A stretch of 64,000 bases of DNA from contig FCOD02000007.1 in the NCBI GenBank assembly GCA_001544655.2, forward strand, positions 186,001 through 250,000. Reading direction: 5' to 3'. The position numbers and the translations under genes are program-made. A model generated the notes under the pieces. That model was not told the origin of the DNA and made no database searches. It saw only the letters and a list, made by a program, of their open reading frames with translations. Source of the stretch: Caballeronia turbans (GTDB taxonomy: Bacteria > Pseudomonadota > Gammaproteobacteria > Burkholderiales > Burkholderiaceae). Of the stretch, positions 8,798-18,328 are shown piece by piece (position 1 is the first letter of the stretch; the number at the start of each line of letters is the position of its first letter).

Positions 8798-9457
8798 TCA
8801 GAAGAACGCTCTCGGCGCACGCGGCCGCACATACACGCGGCGGTACACGGTCTGCTGGCCCGGCAGCCCCGAGATCAATTTGGAGCTCATGGTGAACGGG
8901 TTGTACGACATGAATACTTCCACGATGATCGCCGAATCTCCCGTGCGAAAAGGCCACGAAGCGGGCAACGGACTCGTGCCCGAAATCCTCGACGCCATGC
9001 CCGAGCTCTTGCTGTTGGTCCATGAAGGCGGAGATGCCGACCACTGGACCTTCGGCGTGACGGTCGTCATGGAGTTATCCATGTCCTTGCATTTGCCGCT
9101 GGAATCCGGATCGCACACGAAGGTCACGTAGACCATGCCGTTGTCCTTCAACTGATACGGTGCGGCGAGCAGCAACGCGTCCTGCCACAGCGAGGCGTAG
9201 CTGTTCGCATCGGCGGTATCGTTGTTGTCGGCGATGATCGAGGTCATCTGACCGATGGTATTGGCGAGCGTGAAGGCCGTACGATCGACCGCGCTGACCG
9301 CGCGCATGTACAAGTAGACCTCGGTGAAGCCGAGCATCACGAGCAGCATGAGCGGCACGATGATGACGAACTCGATGGACACGCTGCCGCGATCCGAGCG
9401 CAGCACGCGGGTGAGCTTCCGGCAGATCGATCGCACCGTTTCGCTGGTCGTTCTCAT
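8798..9457 (-). CDS. tadF: TadE/TadF-like pseudopilin
   Basis: A 219-residue protein with a prepilin-like N-terminus: RSDRG followed by SVSIEFVIIVPLMLLVMLGF, with Glu at +5 after the Gly, as expected for processing by the operon's prepilin peptidase. The mature part would be a single-helix membrane anchor plus a periplasmic domain. It overlaps the preceding pseudopilin gene by 4 bases. The second position among the pseudopilins suggests TadF, but TadE and TadF are hard to separate by sequence alone. Confidence 0.85.
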   Translation of the reverse strand: MRTTSETVRSICRKLTRVLRSDRGSVSIEFVIIVPLMLLVMLGFTEVYLYMRAVSAVDRTAFTLANTIGQMTSIIADNNDTADANSYASLWQDALLLAAPYQLKDNGMVYVTFVCDPDSSGKCKDMDNSMTTVTPKVQWSASPPSWTNSKSSGMASRISGTSPLPASWPFRTGDSAIIVEVFMSYNPFTMSSKLISGLPGQQTVYRRVYVRPRAPRAFF

Positions 9458-9963
9458 TTTTCGTTCTGCACGATGAAATTGCGCTCGAAGATCAGTTCGT
9501 TCACGCCGAACATCGCCGGTATGCCGGTGATGCCGGGCATCCTGAGCTGTATGTTGTAGGCGACCACGTCGCCGTATCCGCCCATGTCCTGCGTCGGCGT
9601 GTAGGTCGAGCTAGCGACATTGCCGTAGCCGTAGCTGCCGTAGTTCAGTTCGGTGACCGTGATGGTCGCGTTTGCGTTCCTCCATCCACCCAGGATCGTC
9701 TCGACGATCCTCTGCGCCTCCTGGGCGCGGCTACCCGTGCTCGGCGCGGTCGTTGTCAGGCCCACACGAGACGCCGCCTGCGCGGCCGCCTGCACCGATG
9801 CATCGACGATCATTTCCAGCGCGATCTCGATCGTGCCGATGATGAGGATGACCGCGATAACGGCGACGAACGCGAATTCGATCGACGCGATGCCGCGCTC
9901 GTCGCGCAGGATCCGCGTCGCGACGCCCGGCGGTCGTGGAAGGCGGCGCGCGGCGGCTTTCAT
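9454..9963 (-). CDS. tadE: TadE-like pseudopilin
   Basis: A 169-residue protein with a prepilin-type N-terminus: RDERG then IASIEFAFVAVIAVILIIG, Glu at +5 and a hydrophobic helix. Such minor pseudopilins are matured by the TadV peptidase and are required for Flp pilus biogenesis. The C-terminus ends MFGVNELIFERNFIVQNEK. The gene overlaps tadD by 4 bases upstream and the next pseudopilin by 4 bases downstream, so it is tightly coupled. Confidence 0.88.
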   Translation of the reverse strand: MKAAARRLPRPPGVATRILRDERGIASIEFAFVAVIAVILIIGTIEIALEMIVDASVQAAAQAASRVGLTTTAPSTGSRAQEAQRIVETILGGWRNANATITVTELNYGSYGYGNVASSTYTPTQDMGGYGDVVAYNIQLRMPGITGIPAMFGVNELIFERNFIVQNEK

Positions 9964-10838
9964 TTGAGGCGCGTCGTCTGCATCTGGGCCGTCGGAATCG
10001 CGGACGGCGCCGCGGGCTGCGCGGACGTGGGCCGGGACATCAGTTCGCGCTGAATGTCGTAGTAACGGAGATTGTCCTCGACCGATGCCTTCGGCAGATC
10101 GCGCGACAGGATTTCTGCGGCCGCTTCGCGGTTACCGAGCAGCCCGTAGGCGAGCGCGAGGTCCTGGCGCGCCTGCGGCGGCGCGGCGGGAAAGCGCGTC
10201 ACGTCGAGCAGCACGTTTGCGCCTTCGCGCGGATCGCCGGAGAGCGTCAGCGACAGGCCAAGATTCACGGAGAGCAGCGGATCCCCGACATTCTTCCTGA
10301 GCGCCTCGCGCAGCACGGCCTGCGCGCCCGTGTGATCGCCGCTCAGGTCGAGCGCGGCGCCGAGCCCGGCCGAGGCGAGCGGGTCGTCGGGCGTCAGCGC
10401 GAGCAGACGCCGGTAGGTCGAGATGGCGTCGTCGAAGCGGCGCTGACGCATGGCGACGCGCGCGAGTCCGATGAGCGGCGCGGTCGCGTTCGCGTCGGCC
10501 TTGCTGGCGCGATCGTAGTAGACGCCCGCGCGCGTGAAGTCGCCGACCGTGTAGAGCGTGTTGCCGAGACCCGTGAGGCCCGCGACCGAGTGCGGGTCCG
10601 CCTGCACGGCTTTTTCATAGAGCGAGGTGGCAAGTTCGACATTGCCCGAATCGAGCGCGGTGTCGGCGATGCGCAGCTCGCTCATCGTGCTGGGCGCGGA
10701 ATTGCGCATGACGGGACGGCTGTCGACGCTCTGGCGGGTGGTCGTCGTGCATGCGCCGAGGGCGATCACGAGCGTCGCACAGCACGCCGCGAGGCCGAGG
10801 CGGCGCATGCCGGGAAGTGACATCTGCGTTGTCTTCAT
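9960..10838 (-). CDS. tadD: TadD-like TPR lipoprotein
   Basis: A 292-residue protein. A lipoprotein signal (MRRLGLAACCATLVIALGAC) is followed by tetratricopeptide repeats, for example ATSLYEKAVQADPHSVAGLTG, and repeated ALRKN...LGLSL units up to about residue 250. TadD lipoproteins are thought to act like pilotins for the secretin or its assembly. The start at 10838 is chosen because its ATG overlaps the tadC stop (ATGA) and opens with the signal peptide; a longer in-frame extension lies inside tadC and is not real. Confidence 0.9.
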   Translation of the reverse strand: MKTTQMSLPGMRRLGLAACCATLVIALGACTTTTRQSVDSRPVMRNSAPSTMSELRIADTALDSGNVELATSLYEKAVQADPHSVAGLTGLGNTLYTVGDFTRAGVYYDRASKADANATAPLIGLARVAMRQRRFDDAISTYRRLLALTPDDPLASAGLGAALDLSGDHTGAQAVLREALRKNVGDPLLSVNLGLSLTLSGDPREGANVLLDVTRFPAAPPQARQDLALAYGLLGNREAAAEILSRDLPKASVEDNLRYYDIQRELMSRPTSAQPAAPSAIPTAQMQTTRLK

Positions 10839-11794
10839 TGCTTTGCAAAGACGCTCATGAGTTGTATGACGGCCGGGCCTGCGGCGATCAGCATCACCGC
10901 GGGAAGAATGAAGATCATCATCGGCACGGCCATCTTGGGTGCGAGCTTGGCCGCCTTTTCTTCGAGCGACACGATGTGCGCAAGCCGTTCGGTATGCGAC
11001 AGCGTGCGCAGCGCCTGCGTGATCGGCGTGCCGTAGCGCATCGATTGCGTGAGCGTGGAGATCAGTGCGCGGATCGACGGCAGATCGATGCGATCGGCGA
11101 GCGCCTGCAACGCGCGCGTGCTGTCGCCGGACAGCTTCAGTTCGTCGGCGGTCAGCGAAAACTCGCCGGAAAGCGGCGGGCAGATGGACTTCAACTCGTC
11201 GGCAACGCGCCGGATCGAGACGCCGAGGCTGTTGCCCGCGTTCGTGCAGATGACGAGCAGATCGAGCGCATCGGGCAGGCACGACGCCATGGCCTTGCGC
11301 CGCCGCGCTGCGAAGAAGGCGATCACGTATTCCGGCAGGATCATGCCGACCACGAACACCAGCAGCATCATGATGCCCCGCACCGCCGGATAGCCGCCGA
11401 CCACGGGAATGTGCGAGCCGAGCATCACCGCGAACGCGGCGCAGATGAGCCCGACGACGAACTTGATCGCAAGCAGCACGGACACCGCCGACTGGCTGCG
11501 ATAGCCGCTGCGGACCATCTGCGTGCGCAGCTTCGCGCGGTATTTGGCATCGAAGAGCGGCAGCCGGTCGCCCAGGCGCGCGAGGCGCTGCGTGAGGCGC
11601 GCCACGGTGCCTTCGTCGTCGTCTTCTTCGGCGAGCGCGCTTTCATTGCGCTGCACGACGGCGGCCTGCCGCGTGCGCTCGGCGATGCGGCCGCGCGTCC
11701 CGCCATGCTTGGTCGCCCACCACAGCACGATCGCGACGACGAGCGCGAGCAGCATCAGCAGGTTGATGAGTGTTTCGAGTCTGTCCTGACTCAT
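10835..11794 (-). CDS. tadC: TadC, inner-membrane platform protein of Flp pilus secretion
   Basis: A 319-residue type II secretion F-domain protein. The N-terminal membrane helix is LINLLMLLALVVAIVLWW, two helices flank residues 95-160, and the F domain contains CLPDALDLLVICTNAGNSLG followed by two C-terminal helices (VPMMIFILPAVMLIAAGP). TadB and TadC form the inner-membrane base turned by the TadA ATPase. The ATG at 11794 overlaps the tadB stop, which decides the start. Confidence 0.92.
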   Translation of the reverse strand: MSQDRLETLINLLMLLALVVAIVLWWATKHGGTRGRIAERTRQAAVVQRNESALAEEDDDEGTVARLTQRLARLGDRLPLFDAKYRAKLRTQMVRSGYRSQSAVSVLLAIKFVVGLICAAFAVMLGSHIPVVGGYPAVRGIMMLLVFVVGMILPEYVIAFFAARRRKAMASCLPDALDLLVICTNAGNSLGVSIRRVADELKSICPPLSGEFSLTADELKLSGDSTRALQALADRIDLPSIRALISTLTQSMRYGTPITQALRTLSHTERLAHIVSLEEKAAKLAPKMAVPMMIFILPAVMLIAAGPAVIQLMSVFAKQ

Positions 11795-12765
11795 CGCGCG
11801 GTATCCAGTTTCGACATCTTGTGAACGAGGCTCAGTCCCACCGTGAGCGAAATCGCGGCGCACGTCAGCACTTTCTGGCCCGGGGGCGTTTTGAACAGCA
11901 CCATCAGATACGGGCGGTTGAGCATGAACATGCTGCCCAGAATGAAGAAAGGCACCGCCGCGAGAATCTTGGTCGTGATGCGCGCCTCGCCCGTCAGCGC
12001 CTTGGTTTTCTGACGGATCTCGCGGCGCTTGCGCACGATGCCCGCGAGATTCTCGAGCGTTTCGCCGAGCTGCCCGCCGGTCTCGCGCTGCAGCAGCAGG
12101 CAGACGCAGAAGAAGGAGAAGTCCGCGATGCCGATGCGCGTGACCGCGGTGGCGAGCACCTCTTCCAGGTCGAGCCCCACCTTGATTCCGTCGCCCATCA
12201 ACCGGAATTCGCTCCTGAGCGGCTCCGGGCATTCGCTCGACGCGACGCCCATCACGTGTGTCACCGGGACGCCCGCGCGCACGGCGCGCACGATCAGGTC
12301 GATGAGATCGGGAAAACCGTCCAGAAAACGGCGCTTGAATCGTTCGACGAGAAACCGGTACGCCTGGATCGCGCCGAGCACGGGCAGGCCGATCAGGAGC
12401 ACCGGCGTTGCGAGCGCGGGCAGCGGCAGCAGCTTCGACATCACCAGCGCAAGGACCTCGGAAATGACCGCCGTGATGATCACCGCGCGCAGTCCGCTTG
12501 CGCCGGCCACCGTTTTGAGGCGCGCGATCTTCGGCGCGAACCAGCGGCTCACGACGTTGTCGTTGCGGCTGAAGGTGAAAAGGTCGGAGTGGTCATGACG
12601 GGTCTCGCGTCCGTTCGGGCCGGCCGCGGGGAAGGCGGCCTGCACCCGCGCCTGGATGCGCGCATCGGGGCGCTGTCTGCGCATGTCCTGCACCACGAGC
12701 AGCATGATGCCGAGCAGCAGGACGATGGCGAACGCGCAGAAGGTGATCAGATCGACGGAGCTCAT
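11791..12765 (-). CDS. tadB: TadB, inner-membrane platform protein of Flp pilus secretion
   Basis: A 324-residue type II secretion F-domain protein. It has an N-terminal helix (ITFCAFAIVLLLGIMLLVV), two central helices, then FLDGFPDLIDLIVRAVRAGVP, the F-domain hallmark, and C-terminal helices around PFFILGSMFMLNRPYL. It partners TadC. The ATG at 12765 overlaps the cpaF stop (ATGA); the stop overlaps the tadC start. Confidence 0.92.
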   Translation of the reverse strand: MSSVDLITFCAFAIVLLLGIMLLVVQDMRRQRPDARIQARVQAAFPAAGPNGRETRHDHSDLFTFSRNDNVVSRWFAPKIARLKTVAGASGLRAVIITAVISEVLALVMSKLLPLPALATPVLLIGLPVLGAIQAYRFLVERFKRRFLDGFPDLIDLIVRAVRAGVPVTHVMGVASSECPEPLRSEFRLMGDGIKVGLDLEEVLATAVTRIGIADFSFFCVCLLLQRETGGQLGETLENLAGIVRKRREIRQKTKALTGEARITTKILAAVPFFILGSMFMLNRPYLMVLFKTPPGQKVLTCAAISLTVGLSLVHKMSKLDTAR

Positions 12766-14159
12766 GGCCGCATCGCCTCCAGCAGCGCATCTTCGAGACC
12801 GTAATAAGCGGCGCGCGCGGCGAAGGCCGGCCGCACGGCGCCCGTTTCGAACACGCCTTTGACTTCCTCGCTGTACGCGCTCGCATCGTAGCGGAAGGTG
12901 AAGAGATCCTGAGTGATGATGACGTCGCCTTCCATGCCCACCAGCTCGGTGATGCGCGTGACGCGCCGCATGCCGTCGCGCATGCGCTCGATCTGCACGA
13001 TCATGTGCACCGCGCTCGCGATCTGCCGGCGGATCGACAGCAGCGGCAGGTTGCCGTTCGCCATCATCACCATCGATTCCAGACGCGTGATGCCGTCGCG
13101 CGGCGTGTTCGCGTGGATGGTGGTCATCGAGCCGTCGTGGCCCGTGTTCATCGCCTGCAGCACGTCGAAGGCTTCGGGGCCGCGCGTTTCGCCGAGAATG
13201 ATGCGGTCGGGGCGCATCCGCAACGCGTTGCGCACGAGATCGCGCTGCGTGACGGCGCCGAGCCCTTCGGCATTTTCGGGGCGCGTTTCCAGACTGACGA
13301 CGTGCGGCTGCACGAGCTGCAACTCGGCTGCATCCTCGATCGTCACGGTGCGCTCGCCGTGCCCGATGAAGTGCGACAGCGCATTGAGCAGCGTCGTCTT
13401 GCCCGAGCCCGTACCGCCCGAGACGATCACGTTCAGCCGGCACGTGCTCGCGAGCTTGAGCACGGTGGCCATCGCGGCCGACATGTTGCCCTGCTGCGAC
13501 ATGCGGTGCAGCGTGATGTTGCGCTTCGAGAATTTACGAATCGAGATCGACGCGCCGTTGATGGCGAGCGGCGGCAGCACGACGTTCACGCGGCTGCCGT
13601 CGGCGAGACGCGCATCGACCATCGGGCTGCTTTCGTCGACACGCCGCCCGACGCCCGCCGCGATGCGTTGCGCGACGTTGGTCACGTGCGTGTTGTCGCG
13701 GAACTTGCAGTTGGTGAGTTCGAGCCGCCCGTGCCGCTCGACATAGACCTGATCGGGACCGTTGACGAGCACGTCGGTGATGCTGTCGTCGGCGAGCAGC
13801 GGTTCGATCGGACCGAGGCCGAACATGTCGTTCAGCAACTCGCCGACGATCTGCCCCTGCTCCGCGATCGTGATGTTCAGCCGCTCGCGCTCCGCCACGT
13901 CCAGCACGAGCTGCTCGACGCCCGGCTTCATCTGCTCGCGTGTCTTGCCGACGGCGGCCGAGGGGTTCATCGCCGCGAACACGCCGTTGCGGATCACCTT
14001 GAAGAGGTCCGAGCGCACCAGCACTTCACCGCCCTCGGGCGCGTGCGCGCGCGGGGCCGGCGCGACCGGGGGCGGCGCCTCGGCTGCCGCCGCGGCTTCG
14101 GCGCCGGGCGCCGCGTCCGGATCGGGCGCGGGGCGGGGAACCTGCTTCTGTCCGAACAT
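12762..14159 (-). CDS. cpaF: CpaF/TadA secretion ATPase
   Basis: A 465-residue type II/IV secretion ATPase powering Flp pilus assembly. Residues 1-45 are Ala/Pro-rich. The N-terminal domain includes EPLLADDSITDVLVNGPDQVYVE. Walker A SGGTGSGKTT is at about 247-256, and the Asp box and Walker B region include RMRPDRIILGETRGPEA and the His box HDGSMTTIHANT. All catalytic motifs appear intact. Its ATG shares one base with the cpaE stop (TGATG). Confidence 0.94.
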   Translation of the reverse strand: MFGQKQVPRPAPDPDAAPGAEAAAAAEAPPPVAPAPRAHAPEGGEVLVRSDLFKVIRNGVFAAMNPSAAVGKTREQMKPGVEQLVLDVAERERLNITIAEQGQIVGELLNDMFGLGPIEPLLADDSITDVLVNGPDQVYVERHGRLELTNCKFRDNTHVTNVAQRIAAGVGRRVDESSPMVDARLADGSRVNVVLPPLAINGASISIRKFSKRNITLHRMSQQGNMSAAMATVLKLASTCRLNVIVSGGTGSGKTTLLNALSHFIGHGERTVTIEDAAELQLVQPHVVSLETRPENAEGLGAVTQRDLVRNALRMRPDRIILGETRGPEAFDVLQAMNTGHDGSMTTIHANTPRDGITRLESMVMMANGNLPLLSIRRQIASAVHMIVQIERMRDGMRRVTRITELVGMEGDVIITQDLFTFRYDASAYSEEVKGVFETGAVRPAFAARAAYYGLEDALLEAMRP

Positions 14160-15376
14160 CAGCCTCTCCTGAGCCTGAGCTTCTGGAAGAACGAGCGCTC
14201 GGCGTTCATCTGCTGACCGGTGAGGTCGCCGCCGATGCGCGTGATCATCTGATTGAAGCCGTTCACCGCTTTTTCTTTAGGCGCTTCGCCGAGGTTCTCG
14301 GCGGTCGCGAGCGCCTTTGCTTCGAACGGGATTTCGTACAGCACGTTGCGGCCGATTGCCGTCATGAAGTCGTTCGCCTGCACCTTGCCGCCCGTCACGG
14401 CGTTCGGGTTGTTGAGCAGCAGCGAGGTCGGCGGATTGTTGTCGCGGTCCTCGATGTGGCGCAGCAGGCGGATCGTCTCCCGTGTGGAATGCACCGAGCG
14501 GTCCGCGACCAGATAGACCCGCGCGGCGTGATCGAAGGCTTCCTGCGCGAGCGGGTCCGTCACCGTGCCGATGTCCAGAATCACGTAGTGGAAGCTGTCG
14601 CACAGCAGCTCGAGCACGCGCGGCAACGCGCCCGGGCCGAACGGACGCGCGGCGCCGTAATCGTGTTCCGCCGACAGCATGAAGAGCCGGCTGCCCTTGG
14701 CGACGAGCGTGCGCTCCACGTATTGCGGATCGAGGCGGTGCACGTTCTGCAGCACGTCGATGAGCCCGTTGTTGCTCTGCAGACCGAGCATCGAATTGGC
14801 TGCGCCGCCGTGCAGGTTCAGATCGACATAGGCGACGCGCCGATGCGTGTCTTCCGACAGATGGCGCGCGACGTTGAGCGCGAGCGTCGTCACCCCGACG
14901 CCGCCGCGCGAGCCCGTGAACGCAATCGTCTTGCCGGCGCGCGCGAGCATCACCGGGCTCACCTTGCCCTCGGAGACGTTGACCGTGCGCTTGAGCAGCT
15001 CGACCGTGATGGGCTTGACGAGGTAATCTCGCACGCCGATCTTGAGCAGGCTGCGAAACAGGCCGACGTCGTTGCGCTCGCCGAGCGCCACGACCTGCAC
15101 CGACGGCTCGCACACTTCGGCGAGGCGGCCGAGGTCTGACAGCGGCATCACGGAGTCCTGCAGGTCGACGAGCAGGAAGAGCGGCGAGCGGTCGACGCGG
15201 GCGAGATACGCGATCGCGTCGTCGACGCTGCCGACGACGATATGCGCGTGCGGCATCGCCTGCTCGAGCACGAAGCTCTTGACGATCTGCTCGGTCTTGC
15301 GATCGGACACGAAGGCGATGAAATCCGCGTTGCGCGTGCCGGACTTGCTCTTCGAGAAGGAGAACTCTGTGCTCAT
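14159..15376 (-). CDS. cpaE: CpaE/TadZ, ParA-like localisation ATPase of the Tad system
   Basis: A 405-residue protein. Residues about 20-130 resemble a receiver-like domain (FLLVDLQDSVMPLSD, VRDYLVKPI). The C-terminal MinD/ParA domain has the deviant P-loop TGSRGGVGVTTLALNVA and YVDLNLHGGAANSMLG. By homology TadZ marks the cell pole or another site and recruits the secretion machine. It is separated from the CpaD-like lipoprotein gene by 37 bases. Confidence 0.9.
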   Translation of the reverse strand: MSTEFSFSKSKSGTRNADFIAFVSDRKTEQIVKSFVLEQAMPHAHIVVGSVDDAIAYLARVDRSPLFLLVDLQDSVMPLSDLGRLAEVCEPSVQVVALGERNDVGLFRSLLKIGVRDYLVKPITVELLKRTVNVSEGKVSPVMLARAGKTIAFTGSRGGVGVTTLALNVARHLSEDTHRRVAYVDLNLHGGAANSMLGLQSNNGLIDVLQNVHRLDPQYVERTLVAKGSRLFMLSAEHDYGAARPFGPGALPRVLELLCDSFHYVILDIGTVTDPLAQEAFDHAARVYLVADRSVHSTRETIRLLRHIEDRDNNPPTSLLLNNPNAVTGGKVQANDFMTAIGRNVLYEIPFEAKALATAENLGEAPKEKAVNGFNQMITRIGGDLTGQQMNAERSFFQKLRLRRG

Positions 15377-15413
15377 GGCTGGCCTTATGTGCTTCTGGCT
15401 GTGTTGCGTCGCA

Positions 15414-15788
15414 TCACTTGCTGTCGCGCGAGGTCGATCTGTCGAGCGGAATCACGCGGCCGGTCTCGTAGCGCCGCACCGCGCTCGCCGCCACCGCCGC
15501 GTTCGCCGGGCCGAGCGTCTGCGGATGCACGGCGTCTTCGGGGTGGGCGAGTTGCGCGGCGAGATTCGTGTAGGTCGCGCAGCCCCATTGCATGCTCGGG
15601 CGGCGGATGCCGGCGTCAGTCAGCAGCGACGGGCGCGCGAGGCTGTCGCAATCGGGCGGCACGGCCGACGTGCCGTCGTAGCCGATCACCGTTTCGTTCG
15701 GCATGTTGCGCGGCGGCTTGAAGCAGCCGCCGGCGGCGACGGCGAACGAGCCGGCGAGAAGGAGCGAAAGCAGTCGTGTGTGTTTCAT
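15414..15788 (-). CDS. cpaD: Small CpaD-family pilus lipoprotein
   Basis: A 124-residue protein with a lipobox (LLLAGSFAVAAGGC, lipidated Cys about residue 22). The C-terminal half carries the CpaD hallmark QWGCATYTNLAAQLAHPEDAVHP, ending SAVRRYETGRVIPLD. CpaD proteins are usually near 200 residues, so this is a short version lacking much of the N-terminal domain. It lies 7 bases after the secretin gene. The outer-membrane lipoprotein probably helps the secretin. Confidence 0.85.
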   Translation of the reverse strand: MKHTRLLSLLLAGSFAVAAGGCFKPPRNMPNETVIGYDGTSAVPPDCDSLARPSLLTDAGIRRPSMQWGCATYTNLAAQLAHPEDAVHPQTLGPANAAVAASAVRRYETGRVIPLDRSTSRDSK

Positions 15789-15795
15789 CGCGGGC

Positions 15796-17319
15796 TCAAT
15801 AGACGTAGCCGGCCGCGCCGACGAGACGCGGCTGTCCGGCCTGAGCCGGCGCTCCGCCGTTCTGGCGCCGGAAGCTGTATTCGACATCGCTCGACGGCGA
15901 GATCAGCGAATCGAGCGGCGTGCGCAGTTTCGACGGATCGGTCGGCTCGACGAGATACGGCGTGACCATGATCACGAGCTCCGTCTTGTTGTTCTGGTAG
16001 TTCGTCGACGAGAACAGCTTGCCGAGGATCGGAATCGAGCCCAGGCCCGGCACCTGCGAAACGACGTCGCTCGTATTGCTCTGCAGGAGCCCCCCGATCG
16101 CGAAGCTCTGGCCGCTCGCGAGCTCCACGGTCGTGTCCGCGCGACGAACGGAGAGTCCCGGCACGGTGACGCCGCCGGTCGTCACGCTCGCGGTCGTGTC
16201 GATCTGGCTGACTTCCGGGCGCACCTTCAGGCTGATGCGCCGGTCCGAGAGCACGGTCGGCGTGAAATCGAGCTTGACGCCGAACTGCTTGAACTCGACG
16301 GTGATCGCGCCGTTGGTCTGCGAAACGGGAATCGGAAATTCGCCGCCCGCGAGAAAGCTCGCCGTCTGCCCCGACAGCGCGACGAGATTCGGCTCGGCGA
16401 GCACCGTCAGCAGGCCTTCCTGATTCAGCGCGTCGACGAGCGCGCGGATGTCCACGTTGTTCGTCCTGAAGGCGCCGAGGATCGAATAGGCGTTGTTGGT
16501 CGGCAGATTGACCGGATAGGTCACGGCGCCGTTGGCGCCGGTGAGCGGCTGGCTCAGGTTGTAGATCGGGCGGCCGCTGAAGATGCCGCCATAAAAGTTG
16601 CCGACCGCGTTGCCCATCGCCTGCCAGTTGATGCCGAGCTGCTGCGTGATGTTGCGATCCACTTCGGTGATGCGCACGCGCAACTGCACTTGCAGCGGGC
16701 GGTCGATCGTCATGCGGTTGACGAGCACTTCCTTGTCGGCGAGATAGGGCGTCACCGCCTGGACGACGGCGTCGGCATCCGCCGGCGTCGCCGCCTGGCC
16801 GCTCAGCATCAGCGAGCCTTGTCCCGTCGCGACCTGCACGTTCGTGTTCGGAAAGCGCGCGGCGAGCATGGCGCGCAAGGTGATCATGTCGCGCGACACG
16901 ACGATCGTGCGCTGCACGAGCGGACGGTTGTTGGCGCCGAGCACGTAGAGCGTCGTCGTGCCGGTTTTCTTGCCGAGCACGAAAACCGCCCTGGGCGAGG
17001 GCACGTGCACGTCCGCGACGGCGGGATCGGCGACGAAGACCGAGACGGCGTTTTCGTTCAGTGGCAACACCGTGCCCTTGCCCGCGTCGAGCACGAGCGC
17101 GCCTTGGGCACCGGCGGGCGCCATCGCGTCCGTCATGCCGCCGCGCGCGACGTTCGCGGCGCGCACGGCCGAGGGCGCGCCGGCGTAGGGCGGCATGTTC
17201 GCCGGCTCCGCGGCATGCGCGGCGGCGCACCCGACGAGCGACACGCACGCCAGAAGCACGGCGACTGGCGCGCTATCCGCGCGACCCGCGGTGCGAGTCG
17301 GACTGAACTGCGTCTTCAT
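15796..17319 (-). CDS. cpaC: CpaC/RcpA outer-membrane secretin of the Flp pilus
   Basis: A 507-residue secretin. A signal peptide (VAVLLACVSLVGCAAAHAAEP) is followed by a pilus-N/BON-like region (VFVADPAVADVHVPSPRAVFVLGKKTGTT) and the secretin domain with VRITEVDRNITQQLGINW and the terminal beta signature VPGLGSIPILGKLF...TELVIMVTPYLVEP. It forms the outer-membrane gate for the pilus. The ATG at 17319 is preferred because it opens directly into the signal sequence; upstream in-frame residues are not signal-like. A 46-base gap separates it from cpaB. Confidence 0.93.
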   Translation of the reverse strand: MKTQFSPTRTAGRADSAPVAVLLACVSLVGCAAAHAAEPANMPPYAGAPSAVRAANVARGGMTDAMAPAGAQGALVLDAGKGTVLPLNENAVSVFVADPAVADVHVPSPRAVFVLGKKTGTTTLYVLGANNRPLVQRTIVVSRDMITLRAMLAARFPNTNVQVATGQGSLMLSGQAATPADADAVVQAVTPYLADKEVLVNRMTIDRPLQVQLRVRITEVDRNITQQLGINWQAMGNAVGNFYGGIFSGRPIYNLSQPLTGANGAVTYPVNLPTNNAYSILGAFRTNNVDIRALVDALNQEGLLTVLAEPNLVALSGQTASFLAGGEFPIPVSQTNGAITVEFKQFGVKLDFTPTVLSDRRISLKVRPEVSQIDTTASVTTGGVTVPGLSVRRADTTVELASGQSFAIGGLLQSNTSDVVSQVPGLGSIPILGKLFSSTNYQNNKTELVIMVTPYLVEPTDPSKLRTPLDSLISPSSDVEYSFRRQNGGAPAQAGQPRLVGAAGYVY

Positions 17320-17365
17320 GAATGTGAATCCTGGCGATGGCACGCTTTCGAACGGGGGCACGGTG

Positions 17366-18316
17366 TCAACGCTCCGCGGGCACGGAGGGCAGCGGCGGGA
17401 CGCCCTGGCCCGAACCGCCCGCCTGGGCAACGCTCGACGTCTCCGACTTCTCGGAGCCGCGGTAGATGGTCACGGTGCGCGGCATGGCCGGCGCGGCGCT
17501 CGGCGCGCCCGACTGAGCGGGGCGCGTGCGCGGCAGCTCGCGCACGGCGCGGGAGATGTCGCCGGCCCAGAGAGGCTTGCGCTCGTCGGCGGAAGCGCCG
17601 GCGGCCGCCGCCGGTTCGCGGCTGACGGTCGCGAAGCTGCGCAGCGCGAGCGACAGGCTGCCGAGCCGCGCCGCGACCGCCACGACTTCGCCCATGCGCG
17701 GCGTGACTTCGAGCGTCACGGTGCGGGCGCGGACCACGGCGACGTCGGCGTCGCCGTCGTTTTTCGGCCGCTTGATTTCGGAACCGACGGCGAGCACGCG
17801 CACGTGCTCGACCACCGTCTCGCTCGATACCGCGAGATCCGGGGATTCGGTGCGCCGGTCCATTTGCTGCGTGAGGAGCAGGTCGACGTAATCGCCCGGC
17901 TGGATCAGCCCGGCGTTGCCGGACACGTCGTCGACGGCGACCGAGACCGCGCGCATGTCGGGCTTGAGCGTCGCGGCGAGGAAGCCGGGGGCGCTCGGCA
18001 GAAAGACGTCGTCGGATACGAGGACGGTGCCGCTCGCGACCGGATGGCGCAGCAGCGCGCCCTTCAGGTCGGGCGCACCCGCGACGCCCGCGACGATGGC
18101 GCTGGACGGAATGTCCGCCTTGGGAATGTCCTTCCAGGCGAGGTCCTCGTCGCGCAGCAACAGGCCTTGCGGCAGGTTCGCCGCGCTCACCAGCACTTTC
18201 TCGCTCGTCACGACGGGCTTTGCCGTGCGCGACGCGCTCGCAAGGACGACGCGCACGATCAGCGCGACCAGGAGTGCGCCGAGCAGCAGCACGGCAAACT
18301 TGATGATGTTGGACAT
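17366..18316 (-). CDS. cpaB: CpaB/RcpC Flp pilus assembly protein
   Basis: A 316-residue protein with one N-terminal membrane helix (FAVLLLGALLVALIVRVVLA), then a SAF-like domain (VLVSAANLPQGLLLRDEDLAWKDIP) and the RcpC domain with MRAVSVAVDDVSGNAGLIQPGDYVDLLL. It ends in a Pro/Ser-rich tail. RcpC/CpaB works in the periplasm beside the secretin. It lies 12 bases after the prepilin peptidase gene. Confidence 0.92.
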   Translation of the reverse strand: MSNIIKFAVLLLGALLVALIVRVVLASASRTAKPVVTSEKVLVSAANLPQGLLLRDEDLAWKDIPKADIPSSAIVAGVAGAPDLKGALLRHPVASGTVLVSDDVFLPSAPGFLAATLKPDMRAVSVAVDDVSGNAGLIQPGDYVDLLLTQQMDRRTESPDLAVSSETVVEHVRVLAVGSEIKRPKNDGDADVAVVRARTVTLEVTPRMGEVVAVAARLGSLSLALRSFATVSREPAAAAGASADERKPLWAGDISRAVRELPRTRPAQSGAPSAAPAMPRTVTIYRGSEKSETSSVAQAGGSGQGVPPLPSVPAER

Positions 18317-18328
18317 GAGGACGTCGTC

